Below, piece by piece: positions 7,762 through 17,538 of a stretch of DNA of 64,000 nt. The stretch covers positions 868,001-932,000 of the forward strand of contig NZXX01000002.1 in the NCBI GenBank assembly GCA_002702065.1, in the 5' to 3' direction. How positions within the stretch are numbered: the first letter of the stretch is position 1; each line of letters opens with the position of its first letter. A program made the position numbers and the translations under genes. Below the pieces are notes generated by a model. That model did not search any database and was not told the origin of the DNA. It saw only the letters and a list, made by a program, of their open reading frames with translations. This stretch comes from Anaerolineaceae bacterium (GTDB taxonomy: Bacteria; Chloroflexota; Anaerolineae; Aggregatilineales; Phototrophicaceae).

Positions 7762-10071
7762 TTAGGACAGTGCTATTTCTTCATAATCTTCAATCGGGAG
7801 CGACAAAACTCGAAGTCTGGACAAATACACAAAATTGTTTGCCATACCGCCTTGTGAGTCGATAATGCGTAGGCGTGATAGCGAATCTTCCGAGTCCTGA
7901 AAATACAATCCCACTTCAAATTCATACAGACCCGGTGGCGTCAATGGGTCTACTGACAAAGTGTACTTATCTTCGACTACATCTCCTGGCTTCCAGGTAG
8001 AAGATGGCTTTTGCTCAGTTCCAATTAACACATCGGATGCTGCATGAATAGTTTGCGTTGATGGATCAATCAAGTGCGCGAAGGCTGTATAATCACGCCT
8101 CATTGAGGCTAAAGCACGCCAATACAACGAAAGGGTAAGGCTTTCTCCAGGTATCGGATTCAGTGTCGAAAGCGAGTATCCTACCAGCTCGATCTGATTC
8201 TCAAAGTTCACGTTGATTGGATTGGGAATCGCCACCTCAAGGTTACGTGGTCTTAATGATACCTGACCGATAGAAAAGGTATCTTCAGTGTCAGACAAAG
8301 CCAAGCGTTCTCCTGACGGTAGGTGATACCATCCCAGACGCACATCAAGTTGCGTTGGTGAATAAGCGGTCTGGGGAATCCAGACAGAAATCGGGTTTTC
8401 CCAGGCATAGCCTACCGGTAAGTCAGAGGACGCTAACTTGCCCTGCGCGGGATACACGTCGCGCTGACCTACAATAATTCCCTCTGGCGATACAAGATGA
8501 ACAAACAGGCTCCAGTCGCGCGTTACGGGATTTCTGATTGCCCACTGTGTTTGTATATTGATATACTGCCCTGGTTGAGCATGTGGGGTCAGAAGCTGCG
8601 CTGCTTGTAATTCTATGCGCCCACTTCCAGGCTCCACAAATGTAACCAAGGATGATTCGCGTGGAACTGATGGTGGCGGCGCATATGCAGGCGCGATGAC
8701 TAGAAAGGGCGCTAAACCGGCCACTCCAGCGAAGTAACCTATAGAACACGTGGAAACAAGAAATTGCAGGGGTTCAGACAGCCACCAGGTCAATCCTATC
8801 GCAATCCAAAGGCAAATTGAAGAAAGCGCTACAAACAGCAATCGTCCCTGGGACGCAGGGGTTTCTGCTGTCCACCGTAAATACGCGAGAAATGTTGCTA
8901 GCGGCCATACAATGGTAACCAAGGCTACGAACCATCGTTCCAACGACCATTTCCGATGAACAAGTGTGAAAATAATGAACCCGATTGCGCCTAGCAATCC
9001 AATACCACCGATTACGTTGAATACCTGGTAGACCGCATCGGGCAAGGGAAGATTCAACCCGCCGAAAAACCCCCAGAACGCTCGTAGGAAACTTTCTCTT
9101 TCCGCCCATAACTGTTCGATTCCGGCAGGAAACGCACGTCTTCCAACGATGGTCAAAAACGTGTTTAGCCCCGTTGGGTCACGGTAAAGTTGCCAGTTGC
9201 GCCAATACCACCAACCGGCGATGAGTAGTGATAAACCGCTAATTGTCATACCTCCCCGGATGACTGGCCGCCAATTGCGTATACGCAGGCTGATAACAAT
9301 AAGTGCGCCAAGAAGAAGGGGCATAAAAAAGCCAATACTAAGCTTAGATATTAATCCCATGCCACTCGCAACACCGAGCGACAGATACACGCTCCATTTT
9401 GGCTCCACCTTTGCCTTAAGCAGTTTTACCACAAGCAGTGTGAGCAGATTTCCCAGAAAATTCGATAAGTTATCATTGTTTACAGAACCGCTAATAAACA
9501 AGAACATTGGCAAAAACGCATTCAAACCAACGGCAAGCCAAGTGACGATCTGCCGGTCAGGGAACACCTCCCGTGCCAGAAAATAAGTGACCAGAACAGT
9601 GCCTAGCCCAAGCAGCACCGAGAAGAAACGAGTGATATGAACAGCAAGTGTAGTTCCATGCCATGGAAAGGTCTCTATACTCCCTTGATGCACAATCATG
9701 TTGACGTTTCCATCCGGATGTACTAAACCGATATCTGGATGAGGATTAACCCGTCGTACCAACTCCATATCCGCGGTATCAATATTCTGAGTAAGTGCGG
9801 CGGCAATTAAGTAATACAGAGGCGGCTGGCTGCCTTGCTGCCGCCATGTTGTGTTCACAGCCGGATCTTGTGGCGGCAAGCGCATGTCGTTATCCGCCAA
9901 GTACTTCACCACCGGGTAGTGCCATAGTTCATCGGAAACCTCGAAAATCGGACTGGCGAGGCTGTAAAACAGCGCTAGCATCAAGTATGCTGCCGCGAAA
10001 ATAAAGATAAGCCTTTGTTGTTTCGTTATATCCCGGCAAACAAACTGACGAAAAGCGAGCGTCTTCGACAT
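7762..10071 (-). CDS. Membrane glycosyltransferase, GT39/ArnT-like (GT-C fold)
   Basis: This 769-residue protein has a cytoplasmic start, about eleven transmembrane helices in its first 450 residues and a large beta-rich domain at the outer face (about 470-769). The first outer loop holds the acidic pair in EVSDELWHYP (near 45-50), the place of the catalytic Asp in the Dol-P-mannose-type (PMT/ArnT) families. The protein probably moves a sugar from a polyprenyl-phosphate donor onto a lipid, polymer or protein outside the membrane. The acceptor is unknown. Its start lies one base beyond the stop of the M23 peptidase gene, so the two belong to one transcript. Confidence 0.82.
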   Translation of the reverse strand: MSKTLAFRQFVCRDITKQQRLIFIFAAAYLMLALFYSLASPIFEVSDELWHYPVVKYLADNDMRLPPQDPAVNTTWRQQGSQPPLYYLIAAALTQNIDTADMELVRRVNPHPDIGLVHPDGNVNMIVHQGSIETFPWHGTTLAVHITRFFSVLLGLGTVLVTYFLAREVFPDRQIVTWLAVGLNAFLPMFLFISGSVNNDNLSNFLGNLLTLLVVKLLKAKVEPKWSVYLSLGVASGMGLISKLSIGFFMPLLLGALIVISLRIRNWRPVIRGGMTISGLSLLIAGWWYWRNWQLYRDPTGLNTFLTIVGRRAFPAGIEQLWAERESFLRAFWGFFGGLNLPLPDAVYQVFNVIGGIGLLGAIGFIIFTLVHRKWSLERWFVALVTIVWPLATFLAYLRWTAETPASQGRLLFVALSSICLWIAIGLTWWLSEPLQFLVSTCSIGYFAGVAGLAPFLVIAPAYAPPPSVPRESSLVTFVEPGSGRIELQAAQLLTPHAQPGQYINIQTQWAIRNPVTRDWSLFVHLVSPEGIIVGQRDVYPAQGKLASSDLPVGYAWENPISVWIPQTAYSPTQLDVRLGWYHLPSGERLALSDTEDTFSIGQVSLRPRNLEVAIPNPINVNFENQIELVGYSLSTLNPIPGESLTLSLYWRALASMRRDYTAFAHLIDPSTQTIHAASDVLIGTEQKPSSTWKPGDVVEDKYTLSVDPLTPPGLYEFEVGLYFQDSEDSLSRLRIIDSQGGMANNFVYLSRLRVLSLPIEDYEEIALS

Positions 10072-10072
10072 A

Positions 10073-11326
10073 TCAAAATCCTATCGTGTAGGTAGGATCT
10101 TGAGGAGCATCCTGGTAGCGAATCTCAAAATGCAGGTGTGGGCCGGAAGAGTTTCCACTGTTGCCGCTGGCTGCAATCTGCTGACCTGGCGCAACGTCTT
10201 GTCCACATCTGACATTGATACTGCTGAGATGGGCGTACAGAGTCGTGAATGGCCCATGTGCTAGTACAACAGAGTATCCGTAGCCCCATGAACTCCAACC
10301 AGCAAATATGACTCGTCCGCCATTTGCAGCGTATACGGGTGTACCTTCTTGAGCGGCAAGATCGACGGCTGGATGCCATGAGGCGAAACCGCGAATCCAG
10401 GTGTAACTGCTAATAGGTCTAGCCCATGCTGCCCCACCGCCTGGGTTATCGACTAAACCGCAGCTACCAGCGTCGCCTGCGGCAAATGAGATTTGACCAT
10501 TCCCGCTGGCGCTACCGCTTCCACTATTTCCTCCTGTACGCACGACGGGTGGATTCCATGAAATCTGTTCAGCCGTGCCGCCTTCTATAACCAGTTGTGT
10601 CCCGCTTGGCAGAACGGTAGCTGGGGTAGCGCCAAACAGATTGTTATAGGACGAGTCAATAATCGTATAGGGGTCAACCCCGTAGTTCGCGGCGATTTCA
10701 GCGATAGTGCTGCTGCCAATCGCCGTGTGATATACCCCATCTACTGGCATAACATTGACAGAAGCACCGGGCCTTAAGATCTGTACATAAGAACGCGGAT
10801 TCGACCAGGCAATGGTTTCGGGTTTAAGTCCGAACCGTTCAGCAATACTCGTGATCGTGTCGCCACTTTCAACTGTGTATCGAATGACTTCGCTCCGCGG
10901 TCGTTCAGGGATTATGGTAAATGGATCATAGATGTTGCGGGTAATCTGGAATCCGTTTTCCTCCTTACGCGGGATGACAGGACTTTGCAGTATAGCCTGT
11001 ATTTGTTCCGGGCTGATTGTTGGCACAACTTCTGTAGAGTCTTGTGCGCCTTGATTGTCACTGCCGATATTTTCAATTGCCGGAACAGGTGTGGGTTCAA
11101 CTGTCACTGGCTCCGTTCCCACTTCCGGTGAATTGCGGGGAGCAGGTAACACAAGCACGAGTGCAGTAGCAAATGTGAGTATCGCCGCGCCGACCAAACA
11201 GAACAATCCAACGGCGCGTCGCCAACCAGAGAATTCATTTTCAGGTACAACAGTTTGAACTGGTTGGGTATCTTCAGCATTATCTTCATTCGTTATTGCT
11301 ATCCGAGAATCCCTCATAAGCCTCAT
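10073..11326 (-). CDS. LysM-containing M23 peptidoglycan endopeptidase
   Basis: This 417-residue cell-wall enzyme has one N-terminal membrane anchor (about 37-60), a low-complexity Pro/Thr linker, and a LysM domain (YTVESGDTITSIAERFGL, near 147-190) with a second weaker LysM repeat after it. The C-terminal M23 zinc endopeptidase domain (about 295-417) shows the HPAVDLAA (HxxxD) and HLHF (HxH) zinc-binding motifs. It should cut peptide bridges in peptidoglycan, or in a related wall polymer, outside the cell. Either ATG 11326 or 11317 could be the start, since neither has a strong binding site. It is co-oriented and tightly linked with the glycosyltransferase. Confidence 0.92.
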   Translation of the reverse strand: MRLMRDSRIAITNEDNAEDTQPVQTVVPENEFSGWRRAVGLFCLVGAAILTFATALVLVLPAPRNSPEVGTEPVTVEPTPVPAIENIGSDNQGAQDSTEVVPTISPEQIQAILQSPVIPRKEENGFQITRNIYDPFTIIPERPRSEVIRYTVESGDTITSIAERFGLKPETIAWSNPRSYVQILRPGASVNVMPVDGVYHTAIGSSTIAEIAANYGVDPYTIIDSSYNNLFGATPATVLPSGTQLVIEGGTAEQISWNPPVVRTGGNSGSGSASGNGQISFAAGDAGSCGLVDNPGGGAAWARPISSYTWIRGFASWHPAVDLAAQEGTPVYAANGGRVIFAGWSSWGYGYSVVLAHGPFTTLYAHLSSINVRCGQDVAPGQQIAASGNSGNSSGPHLHFEIRYQDAPQDPTYTIGF

Positions 11327-11432
11327 CGAAGAAACATTGTAGGGTGGGATGTTGATTTCCTAATAAACGACCCAATCTGTAACAAGAGTCATCTGTGTGA
11401 AATTGAGAAATTGAAGCTACTCGAATCTTGGG

Positions 11433-12128
11433 CTATTGTGCCAATCCGTCTTCGATCATGCTGATGATCGTGTCGTAACTCAATGGCTCAACCAGACGAC
11501 CATTGATAAAGAAAGTAGGTGTTCCATCTACTCCAAGTGCGATCCCATCCTGTCGATCCCGCTCGATTTTCTCGAACACGGCAGAGTCATCCAGTGCTGC
11601 TGTAAATTGATCAATATCCAGGCCAAGCTCTTGAGCATAATTGATGAAACGATCTGTTTGTGGCGTGCGCTGTTCGCCCCATTCTGTCTGCCGTGTAAAC
11701 AATAGTTCCTGCATTTCCCAGTACTTGCCTTGTTGCCCCGCGGCCTCTGTTGCAGTGGCTGCTAGGACAGAATTGGTATGCAAGGGAAAATACCGCACGA
11801 CTAGTTGCACTCGTCCTGAGTACTCCTCCAGTATCTGTTTGACTGCGGGAAAAGCAGCACGGCATGATTCACACTCTGGATCAAGAAATTCAACAATCGT
11901 CACTGGCGCGTCTGCTGCACCCAGAGATGGGCTATCGGGTCGGATAAGACGGCTCTCATCGGTTACTTGACTCACCGGTTGCGTCCCGCGGTATAGAGCG
12001 ATCAAAACAATAGCTACCAGGATAATAGGAATGCCTATTAGCAGCAGCAATCGCGCTTCGCGGCTCAACCCAGCTTTTGTGCTTTTGGATCTACGCCGAC
12101 TTCCTTGACGTTGTTTAACCTGGGACAT
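11433..12128 (-). CDS. DsbA-family thiol oxidoreductase, membrane-anchored
   Basis: This 231-residue protein has a basic N-terminus, one transmembrane anchor (about 25-46) and a DsbA-type thioredoxin domain. The active site is C86-E-S-C89 and the cis-Pro loop is GTPTFFINGR near the end. It should oxidise thiols of exported proteins. The ATG at 12128 has an AAGGAGAG site. Its gene follows directly after a DsbB-cytochrome c fusion with a 13-base gap, so the pair forms a disulfide-forming unit that could be recharged by that partner. Confidence 0.93.
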   Translation of the reverse strand: MSQVKQRQGSRRRSKSTKAGLSREARLLLLIGIPIILVAIVLIALYRGTQPVSQVTDESRLIRPDSPSLGAADAPVTIVEFLDPECESCRAAFPAVKQILEEYSGRVQLVVRYFPLHTNSVLAATATEAAGQQGKYWEMQELLFTRQTEWGEQRTPQTDRFINYAQELGLDIDQFTAALDDSAVFEKIERDRQDGIALGVDGTPTFFINGRLVEPLSYDTIISMIEDGLAQ

Positions 12129-12141
12129 TTTCTCTCCTTGC

Positions 12142-13080
12142 TCAGTTTTCACTAAGGTCAAGCTCGTTTACCGAAATTGATCGAATATACGTAATGATGG
12201 CGAGAATTTCATCGTCAGCCAGAGCGATATTGCTCCCTTTTCCAGGCATTGTCATACCCGTCGAGTTTTCAGGATCTGACACTTGCCGACCTGTTTTGAT
12301 AAATTCAAGCAGCACGCTGTCGGTATTAGCAGCAATGAAAGGACTATCAGATAAATCCACCCCAAGACCCGAAACACCTTGACCTTCAGAGCCATGACAG
12401 TTAGCGCAACTCTGGCTGTAGAGCTGTCGGCCTTCTGTAATCAGTTGCTCGCCGACGGACGTAAGAGACTCTGCTGATGCAGGTGCGATATATGCTGTGG
12501 AAGGAATCGACTTATTGATCGTATCAGGCTTACCGTTCGTCAATGCGATCAGAAATAGAGCAGCATACACTGTAAGCATCGCTACCGAGACTGTTCGCTT
12601 TATCCAGTGATAACTTATGGATTGGGATGTTTCTGGCAGATTGTCCTCATACTCAGTTTTCGGCAGGCTATACCAAAGTAAACTTAGAGTCACAATCGCA
12701 AATGCGGTCAATGAGAGGAACGGGATCCCGACAAAACCAAACCATTGAATCCAGCGGGTTTCGCAAGGTACCCCCCCTGTGCAAACATGCCATCCTGTTG
12801 GAATGACACCGTAATAGAGCAAGTTGTGATAGGCTGCGATACCTAATCCAAGCAGACTCAACGGAAGCGCGTAATATCGTATATATTGGTCGCGGAGCAA
12901 AATACCTATAGTCAATACCAGCACTAGGGGATACATAAGGATACGTTGATACCAGCAGAGTTCGCATGGTACAAAACTCATGACCTCACTGAAAAACAGG
13001 CTCCCTACTGTGGCGATCAGTGCCTGCATCCAGGCAAGGTATACCAGCTGATTTTTGATACGATTGGCAAATGCAGACAT
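12142..13080 (-). CDS. DsbB/BdbC disulfide oxidoreductase fused to cytochrome c
   Basis: The first 140 residues are DsbB-like: four transmembrane helices, the redox pair C39-E-L-C42 followed by WYQR, and a second pair C100/C106 in the outer loop. A further transmembrane segment (about 165-182) leads to a class I cytochrome c domain with CANCH at 225-229 and a likely axial Met near M278 (TMPGKG). DsbB normally passes electrons from DsbA to quinone; the attached heme domain offers a direct path to cytochrome oxidase. The ATG at 13080 gives the normal DsbB N-terminus; an upstream ATG at 13134 would add 18 residues. A metal-regulator-like operator lies just upstream. Confidence 0.9.
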   Translation of the reverse strand: MSAFANRIKNQLVYLAWMQALIATVGSLFFSEVMSFVPCELCWYQRILMYPLVLVLTIGILLRDQYIRYYALPLSLLGLGIAAYHNLLYYGVIPTGWHVCTGGVPCETRWIQWFGFVGIPFLSLTAFAIVTLSLLWYSLPKTEYEDNLPETSQSISYHWIKRTVSVAMLTVYAALFLIALTNGKPDTINKSIPSTAYIAPASAESLTSVGEQLITEGRQLYSQSCANCHGSEGQGVSGLGVDLSDSPFIAANTDSVLLEFIKTGRQVSDPENSTGMTMPGKGSNIALADDEILAIITYIRSISVNELDLSEN

Positions 13081-13132
13081 CTTTTCCAGATTTTCTCTGA
13101 ATCCGGTCAAAGCTAAGTTGATACCTCGTCTC

Positions 13133-13165
13133 ATTCATGAATATATGACAAGGTATTCAGATATT
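13133..13165 (-). promoter_or_regulatory. Candidate ArsR/SmtB operator before the dsbB-dsbA-copCD string
   Basis: The stretch holds the palindrome ATTCATGAAT (13133-13142) and an overlapping imperfect dyad, TGAATATATGACA against TATTCAGATATT. The right half resembles, from memory, the half-sites bound by cyanobacterial SmtB. It lies immediately upstream of the DsbB-cytochrome c start and downstream of the arsR-like gene. It is similar in style to the dyad at 17539-17570. Binding by the nearby CzrA-like regulator is inference. Confidence 0.5.
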
Positions 13166-13207
13166 AGCGTCCAAAAGCTTTAGCGTCCAGTGTCAAATAG
13201 CCTCTAT

Positions 13208-13558
13208 CTATTGATGTTGAATATGATCAAGCGCGCCTTTGATGAGGTTATGGATGTGTTCGTCATCTAGTCGATAGTAAACATGGCGACCTTCTTTGCG
13301 AAAACGCACCAAGCGCAACTGTCTCATGACTCGGAGTTGATGAGAAACTGCGGACTGGCTTACTTTCAGGGTATCCGCAATGGTGTGAACACATACCTCG
13401 TGATCCAACAAGAGGGTAATAATCTTCAAACGAGTGGGGTCGCCCAATGTCTTAAATATGTCTGCTGCAAGCTGCGCGGCATTGTCCTCTAACACGCTTT
13501 CAGCAAGTTGCTCAGCAGTAATATCATTACAAGTCTTTTCTTGCGCAGTCTTCAGCAT
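13208..13558 (-). CDS. ArsR/SmtB-family metal sensor, CzrA-like alpha5 site
   Basis: This 116-residue winged-helix repressor has the recognition helix SQSAVSHQLRVMRQLRLV (near 67-84). Its last helix carries D99, H101, H112 and H115. This is the D-x-H-(x10)-H-x2-H/E pattern of the alpha5 zinc/cobalt site in SmtB, and the His in the last place matches CzrA. The alpha3 stretch is EVCVHTIAD, with a single Cys where CadC-type sensors have two. It should release DNA when it binds Zn or Co. Likely targets are the dyads at 13133-13165 and 17539-17570, in front of the redox operon and the P1B-4 ATPase. Confidence 0.92.
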   Translation of the reverse strand: MLKTAQEKTCNDITAEQLAESVLEDNAAQLAADIFKTLGDPTRLKIITLLLDHEVCVHTIADTLKVSQSAVSHQLRVMRQLRLVRFRKEGRHVYYRLDDEHIHNLIKGALDHIQHQ

Positions 13559-13708
13559 TTGTGAGAACCCATCAACTTTGAGTACTTCGCAGATGTATTC
13601 TAGTTTCCCGTAGGTATGATGTCAAACAATGAAAGTTGAATCCGAAAAAATAACGGATATGATTCCGAGTTCCTGCCTCTTTACGGACTTCAGAATTTCC
13701 TGTCAGCT

Positions 13709-13849
13709 TCACCTTTGCCTCTTAGCCACTATCGGTATTGCTGACCACATTTTTACCATACGGGCATCCCAGTTGTCGATCAGTGAGGCCACAATCATGC
13801 TGCCGACATTCCCATAGCCACCGAGTATCAGGACGGTCTGAGCCTTAGG
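13709..13849 (-). pseudogene. Remnant of a Rossmann-fold NAD(P)-binding protein
   Basis: In the 305-base gap between the arsR and PCuAC genes, the minus strand encodes AQTVLILGGYGNVGSMIVA, a classic GxGxxG dinucleotide-binding start as in saccharopine-dehydrogenase-like or SDR proteins. It is preceded by stops right after possible ATG codons (M-K-stop, M-T-stop). The frame breaks up within about 45 codons. It looks like the N-terminal stub of a decayed gene. The rest of the gap shows nothing else. Confidence 0.4.
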
Positions 13850-13863
13850 TCATTTCATCGCCT

Positions 13864-14307
13864 TTATTCTTGTACTGTCGCAGAGATTGTGATTTCCCCA
13901 GCATTTTCAAATATCAGTATTAACTCGACTTCTTCGCCGGCAATCAATTCTTCTTCAAGCTGCATAATCATAATGTGAAGACCACCCGGCCTGACCTCGA
14001 CGATGGAGTTAGCTGGGATTTCAACGCCATTCTCCTTTGGCACCATGCGGGCTACATCATCGACAACCTGTGTTTCATGAATCTCAAGCATGTTAGAAAA
14101 ATTTGCCGAGATGTTGAGCAGTCTATCTGCACCCTCTCCGGTGTTCTGAATCACCATGTAGGCAGCCGTTGGTGGGCCACCAACCTGTCCGGGTCGTATC
14201 CAGGCATCACTGACAATAATATCGCTTTCGCCATTCGTGTTGCTGCAGGCCGCAAAAAGGAATAGTAGGAGCGGTAACCCGATGAATCCAATCATTTTCT
14301 TGAACAT
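13864..14307 (-). CDS. PCu(A)C copper chaperone lipoprotein
   Basis: This 147-residue protein has a lipobox signal (LFAAC, Cys at about 21) and a cupredoxin-like PCuAC domain. The Cu(I) ligands are present in nearly canonical spacing: His in LEIHETQ, a Met ten residues later (ARMVP), and HIM further on. PCuAC proteins carry copper in the periplasm or outer face to the CuA centre of cytochrome oxidase, often together with Sco1, which is encoded in the neighbouring string. A good AGGAAAAT site precedes the ATG at 14307. Confidence 0.93.
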   Translation of the reverse strand: MFKKMIGFIGLPLLLFLFAACSNTNGESDIIVSDAWIRPGQVGGPPTAAYMVIQNTGEGADRLLNISANFSNMLEIHETQVVDDVARMVPKENGVEIPANSIVEVRPGGLHIMIMQLEEELIAGEEVELILIFENAGEITISATVQE

Positions 14308-14655
14308 TTATTTTCCTGTGGAGGCATATACAGATTTTCTTAATACAGTTATCCGGTAACCAAGGTTCTCAAAGCGAGCGGATTCTTCATGGAAAATGTC
14401 CAATGGAACTGTCGCTAGGATCGGTTGCAGTTGTCGGTTGATTTCGGAGAAGAAGAAACCGGTGATCGCATTCGCTACCCGACGCGACACGCTTTCTCTT
14501 ATGTCATCTGGCAAGAATTTGAGATCGATTCCAGTTCCCGCACCTAGCAGAAGCACACGTTCACCGGACTGTAGATTCAATAGCTGAATCGAGCGACAAC
14601 GATCATCGTTAAACAGATTTCCGATGAGGTCATAGAAGGGAGGCGTATATACCAT
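14308..14655 (-). pseudogene. Class I SAM methyltransferase with an internal deletion
   Basis: The 115 residues join two ends of a PmtA/UbiE-like methyltransferase. The N-terminal part has the SAM-binding motif I in RVLLLGAGTGIDLKFLP. It runs straight into a piece that normally lies near the C-terminus (SEINRQLQPILA ... YRITVLRK). Motifs II and III and about 80-100 residues between are missing. The frame stays open, so an in-frame deletion is likely. Such a protein could not form a SAM pocket. It abuts the PCuAC gene with no gap. Confidence 0.62.
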
Positions 14656-14772
14656 AGCGAATTCGATTCCACGTGTTAGTGTTGACTTTCAGTGCTTTTC
14701 CCTTCGCTTGATGCAAACAGCTGCATCAGTCACTTTTGACGACACTGAACCAAGAGCCAAATATAGCCCAAC

Positions 14773-17199
14773 TTATCTTTCAAGTTGATGCCTGTAACCC
14801 AGCAACCGAAGCGCATTCAGAACAACCAGGATTGTGCTGCCTTCATGCAGAATAACTGCTCCACTCAACTGAACAACGCCAATCACAGACGACACGATCA
14901 ACAAACCGATCACACCCAGCGAAATTCCGAGGTTTTGCTGGATAATCCGTTTGCTGGCACGGCTCAGTCCAACCGCAAATGGCAACTTACTAAGGTCATC
15001 CGCCATCAACGCGATGTCGGCTGTTTCCAGCGCTACCGCTGTCCCGGCACCGCCCATCGCAATACCAACCGTCGCTGTCGCCAGGGCAGGAGCATCGTTG
15101 ACGCCATCACCGACCATTGCGATGGAACCATGCTCCTTTTGAAGGACCTTGACGACATTAAGCTTATCTTCAGGCAGTAGCTCGGCTTGCACATCGGTCA
15201 ATCCTACCTGCTTGGCAATGTCATGAGCGACATCATCGTTATCCCCGGTTAGCATGACGAGTCGTTTAATCCCGATATCTTTCAACTGCTGCATAACATC
15301 TCCCGCAGTAGCACGCGGTGTATCGGCTAAAGCAATCGCACCTAAAAATGTGCTGTTGTGGTTGACGACCACTGTCGTTTGACCCTCGGCTTCAAGCCGT
15401 CCAATCAGCTGTACAAGCTCATCATCTGGTCGGGGAGCATCCGCCTCCTGGAACAATTTTAGTGAACCGAGCAGCACAGGCTGACCTTCGATCTTACTGC
15501 GGACACCCTTACCTGCAACATTTTCCAATCCACTTGAGGGCGACACCTCCAAATTATTCTCCTGTGCCGCATATACAATCGCTTGCGCTAGTGGGTGATT
15601 GGATTGCTGCTCAACACTGGCCGCGATGCGCAGCACCGTTTCCCTGGTTGCGCCGTTCAGGCCATACACATCCGTTACCACAAATTCACCACTGGTGATC
15701 GTACCTGTCTTGTCAAAGGCGATCACCTGCAAGTCCCCTAAGTTCTCCAAATGGACCCCGCCTTTAATCAACACACCGTTACGCGCCGCCTGTGCGATAC
15801 CGGACAATACAGCAGCAGGTGTGCCAATCGCCAGAGCACACGGTGATGCTGCTACCAGCAAGAGCATTCCTCGATAGAAGTTGTCCTGGAATGTGGACAG
15901 GTTAAGTAGCGATGGAATAACAATGAGTAGGAAAGTTCCTATCAGCACTGCCGGAACGAACCGAGCTGTAAATCGCTGCGTAAATCTCTGTGTCGGGCTT
16001 TGCTGGCTTTGGGCCTCGGCAACCATCTGCATCACACGGCTGAGGGTATTATCCCTTGCGAGTTTCGTCACACGGACATCAATCGCATTGTCCTGATTAA
16101 TCGTCCCGGCAAAAACCCCGTCACCCTGCGATTTATTGACAGGAACACTCTCGCCGGTAATCGGACTCTGGTCGACAGTGGTTGTGCCATTGCTGATTTC
16201 ACCATCTACAGGAATGCGATCTCCGGGGCGAACGATAACTACATCATCGATCTGGAGATTCTCAACCAGTTCCTCGACGATTTCGTTGCCGCGCCGCACC
16301 TGTGCAGTTTTCGGCATCAGTTCACCTAATGCATTGACAGCGCGTCGGGCGCGATCCAAGGCGTAATGTTCACCAGCATGGCCCAGACTGAACAAGAAAA
16401 GCAGAAAGGCTCCCTCTGCCCATTCGCCCAGGATGGCAGCTCCGCCAGCCGCCGCCAACATCAACACATCTGTATCGAACTCGCCACGAAACAGACCAGG
16501 AATGGCGTGAGTTGCGATATCATATCCACCTGCGACATAAGCCAGGATGAAGAAGAGGGTTGCAATGCCTTCAGTCATCCCTAGGAAGGTTTCACCGACG
16601 AATCCGATGGCGAAAAAAACACCGGCCAGCCCAACCAGAAACAGCGTCCACCGTTCCTGTATCCAGTGAGGCAAGAACCCAGGCGCGCTGCCATGATCAT
16701 GCCCCTCGTGCCCTTCCTCTGAGTGTTCCTCGATAGTTTGGCGGTGATCACGCTCAAGGATACGAGCACCGCTTTGTCGCACAACTTGCTCGATGGTATC
16801 TTGCTGCACAACTTCATTATCATAAGCGATGAATAGCAAACCCGCAGCGTAGTTAACTGAGGCATGAAGAACACCGCTGATCCTCTCGAGCGACCGTTCG
16901 AGAACTTGTGCTGCATCGGCAGTATTTAGCCCAGTAAATGGGAGTTGCTCGTGGCGATAGCGGTCGGTAACCTGGACTCCACTATCTTGCGCCAGGCGCT
17001 TGAGTTCGGCTAGTGAAATCACGTTTGGATCGAAATGCAAGCATAGCTGTGCGCTGCCGTTCTCGCGTACAATGTGCGCCTTTTCAATTCCTTTGCGGGA
17101 TACCAATCGGTCCGTGAGGATATTTACACACTCATCAGCGCTGTCCATTGCTGGCAAGACAAGTGCCAGATCAAGTTGAATTGTTTTCTCCTCAGCCAT
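14773..17199 (-). CDS. P1B-4-type heavy-metal ATPase (SPC motif), Zn/Co/Fe export
   Basis: This 808-residue transporter has two degenerate N-terminal HMA-like domains without CxxC (about 1-150) and a His-rich linker (HSEEGHEGHDHG, 159-170). The ATPase core has TGES near 348, S452-P-C454 in the sixth membrane helix, DKTGT at 496-500, TGD and GDGVNDAP. The last helix has HEGST (785-789). SPC together with HEGG/ST is the mark of the P1B-4 group, which exports Co, Zn or Fe(II). The ATG at 17199 has an AGGAGA site. It is transcribed away from the multicopper oxidase operon, and the gap between holds a dyad fit for the CzrA-like sensor encoded nearby. Confidence 0.93.
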   Translation of the reverse strand: MAEEKTIQLDLALVLPAMDSADECVNILTDRLVSRKGIEKAHIVRENGSAQLCLHFDPNVISLAELKRLAQDSGVQVTDRYRHEQLPFTGLNTADAAQVLERSLERISGVLHASVNYAAGLLFIAYDNEVVQQDTIEQVVRQSGARILERDHRQTIEEHSEEGHEGHDHGSAPGFLPHWIQERWTLFLVGLAGVFFAIGFVGETFLGMTEGIATLFFILAYVAGGYDIATHAIPGLFRGEFDTDVLMLAAAGGAAILGEWAEGAFLLFLFSLGHAGEHYALDRARRAVNALGELMPKTAQVRRGNEIVEELVENLQIDDVVIVRPGDRIPVDGEISNGTTTVDQSPITGESVPVNKSQGDGVFAGTINQDNAIDVRVTKLARDNTLSRVMQMVAEAQSQQSPTQRFTQRFTARFVPAVLIGTFLLIVIPSLLNLSTFQDNFYRGMLLLVAASPCALAIGTPAAVLSGIAQAARNGVLIKGGVHLENLGDLQVIAFDKTGTITSGEFVVTDVYGLNGATRETVLRIAASVEQQSNHPLAQAIVYAAQENNLEVSPSSGLENVAGKGVRSKIEGQPVLLGSLKLFQEADAPRPDDELVQLIGRLEAEGQTTVVVNHNSTFLGAIALADTPRATAGDVMQQLKDIGIKRLVMLTGDNDDVAHDIAKQVGLTDVQAELLPEDKLNVVKVLQKEHGSIAMVGDGVNDAPALATATVGIAMGGAGTAVALETADIALMADDLSKLPFAVGLSRASKRIIQQNLGISLGVIGLLIVSSVIGVVQLSGAVILHEGSTILVVLNALRLLGYRHQLER

Positions 17200-17538
17200 T
17201 ACTCGATCTCCTAAGCGTTCCAGTTGGGATGTGATATACCGTAATTTCGCAGGTGCATGTTAAACACAGTTTTAATTACCCATTCCAGGCTCATTGCGAT
17301 TTACGAGTGTTGAAATTCGGACCAGATATGTGCCGAGAGTTTCATGCCTGCCGCAACCTATTCTAGCTGCTAGGTAACACTCAATGTTTTCCGGGCTAGA
17401 GATAGGCTATCACTTTCAACGTCTATCAGGAAATTCCATAAGTCGTATGAATATTGATTGTGTCTATAAACTCCAATATGTCGCTCATCCTCTCTTGTTT
17501 TCACAAACGAGTCGGAAATGTAAACGATACAAGGTCTC

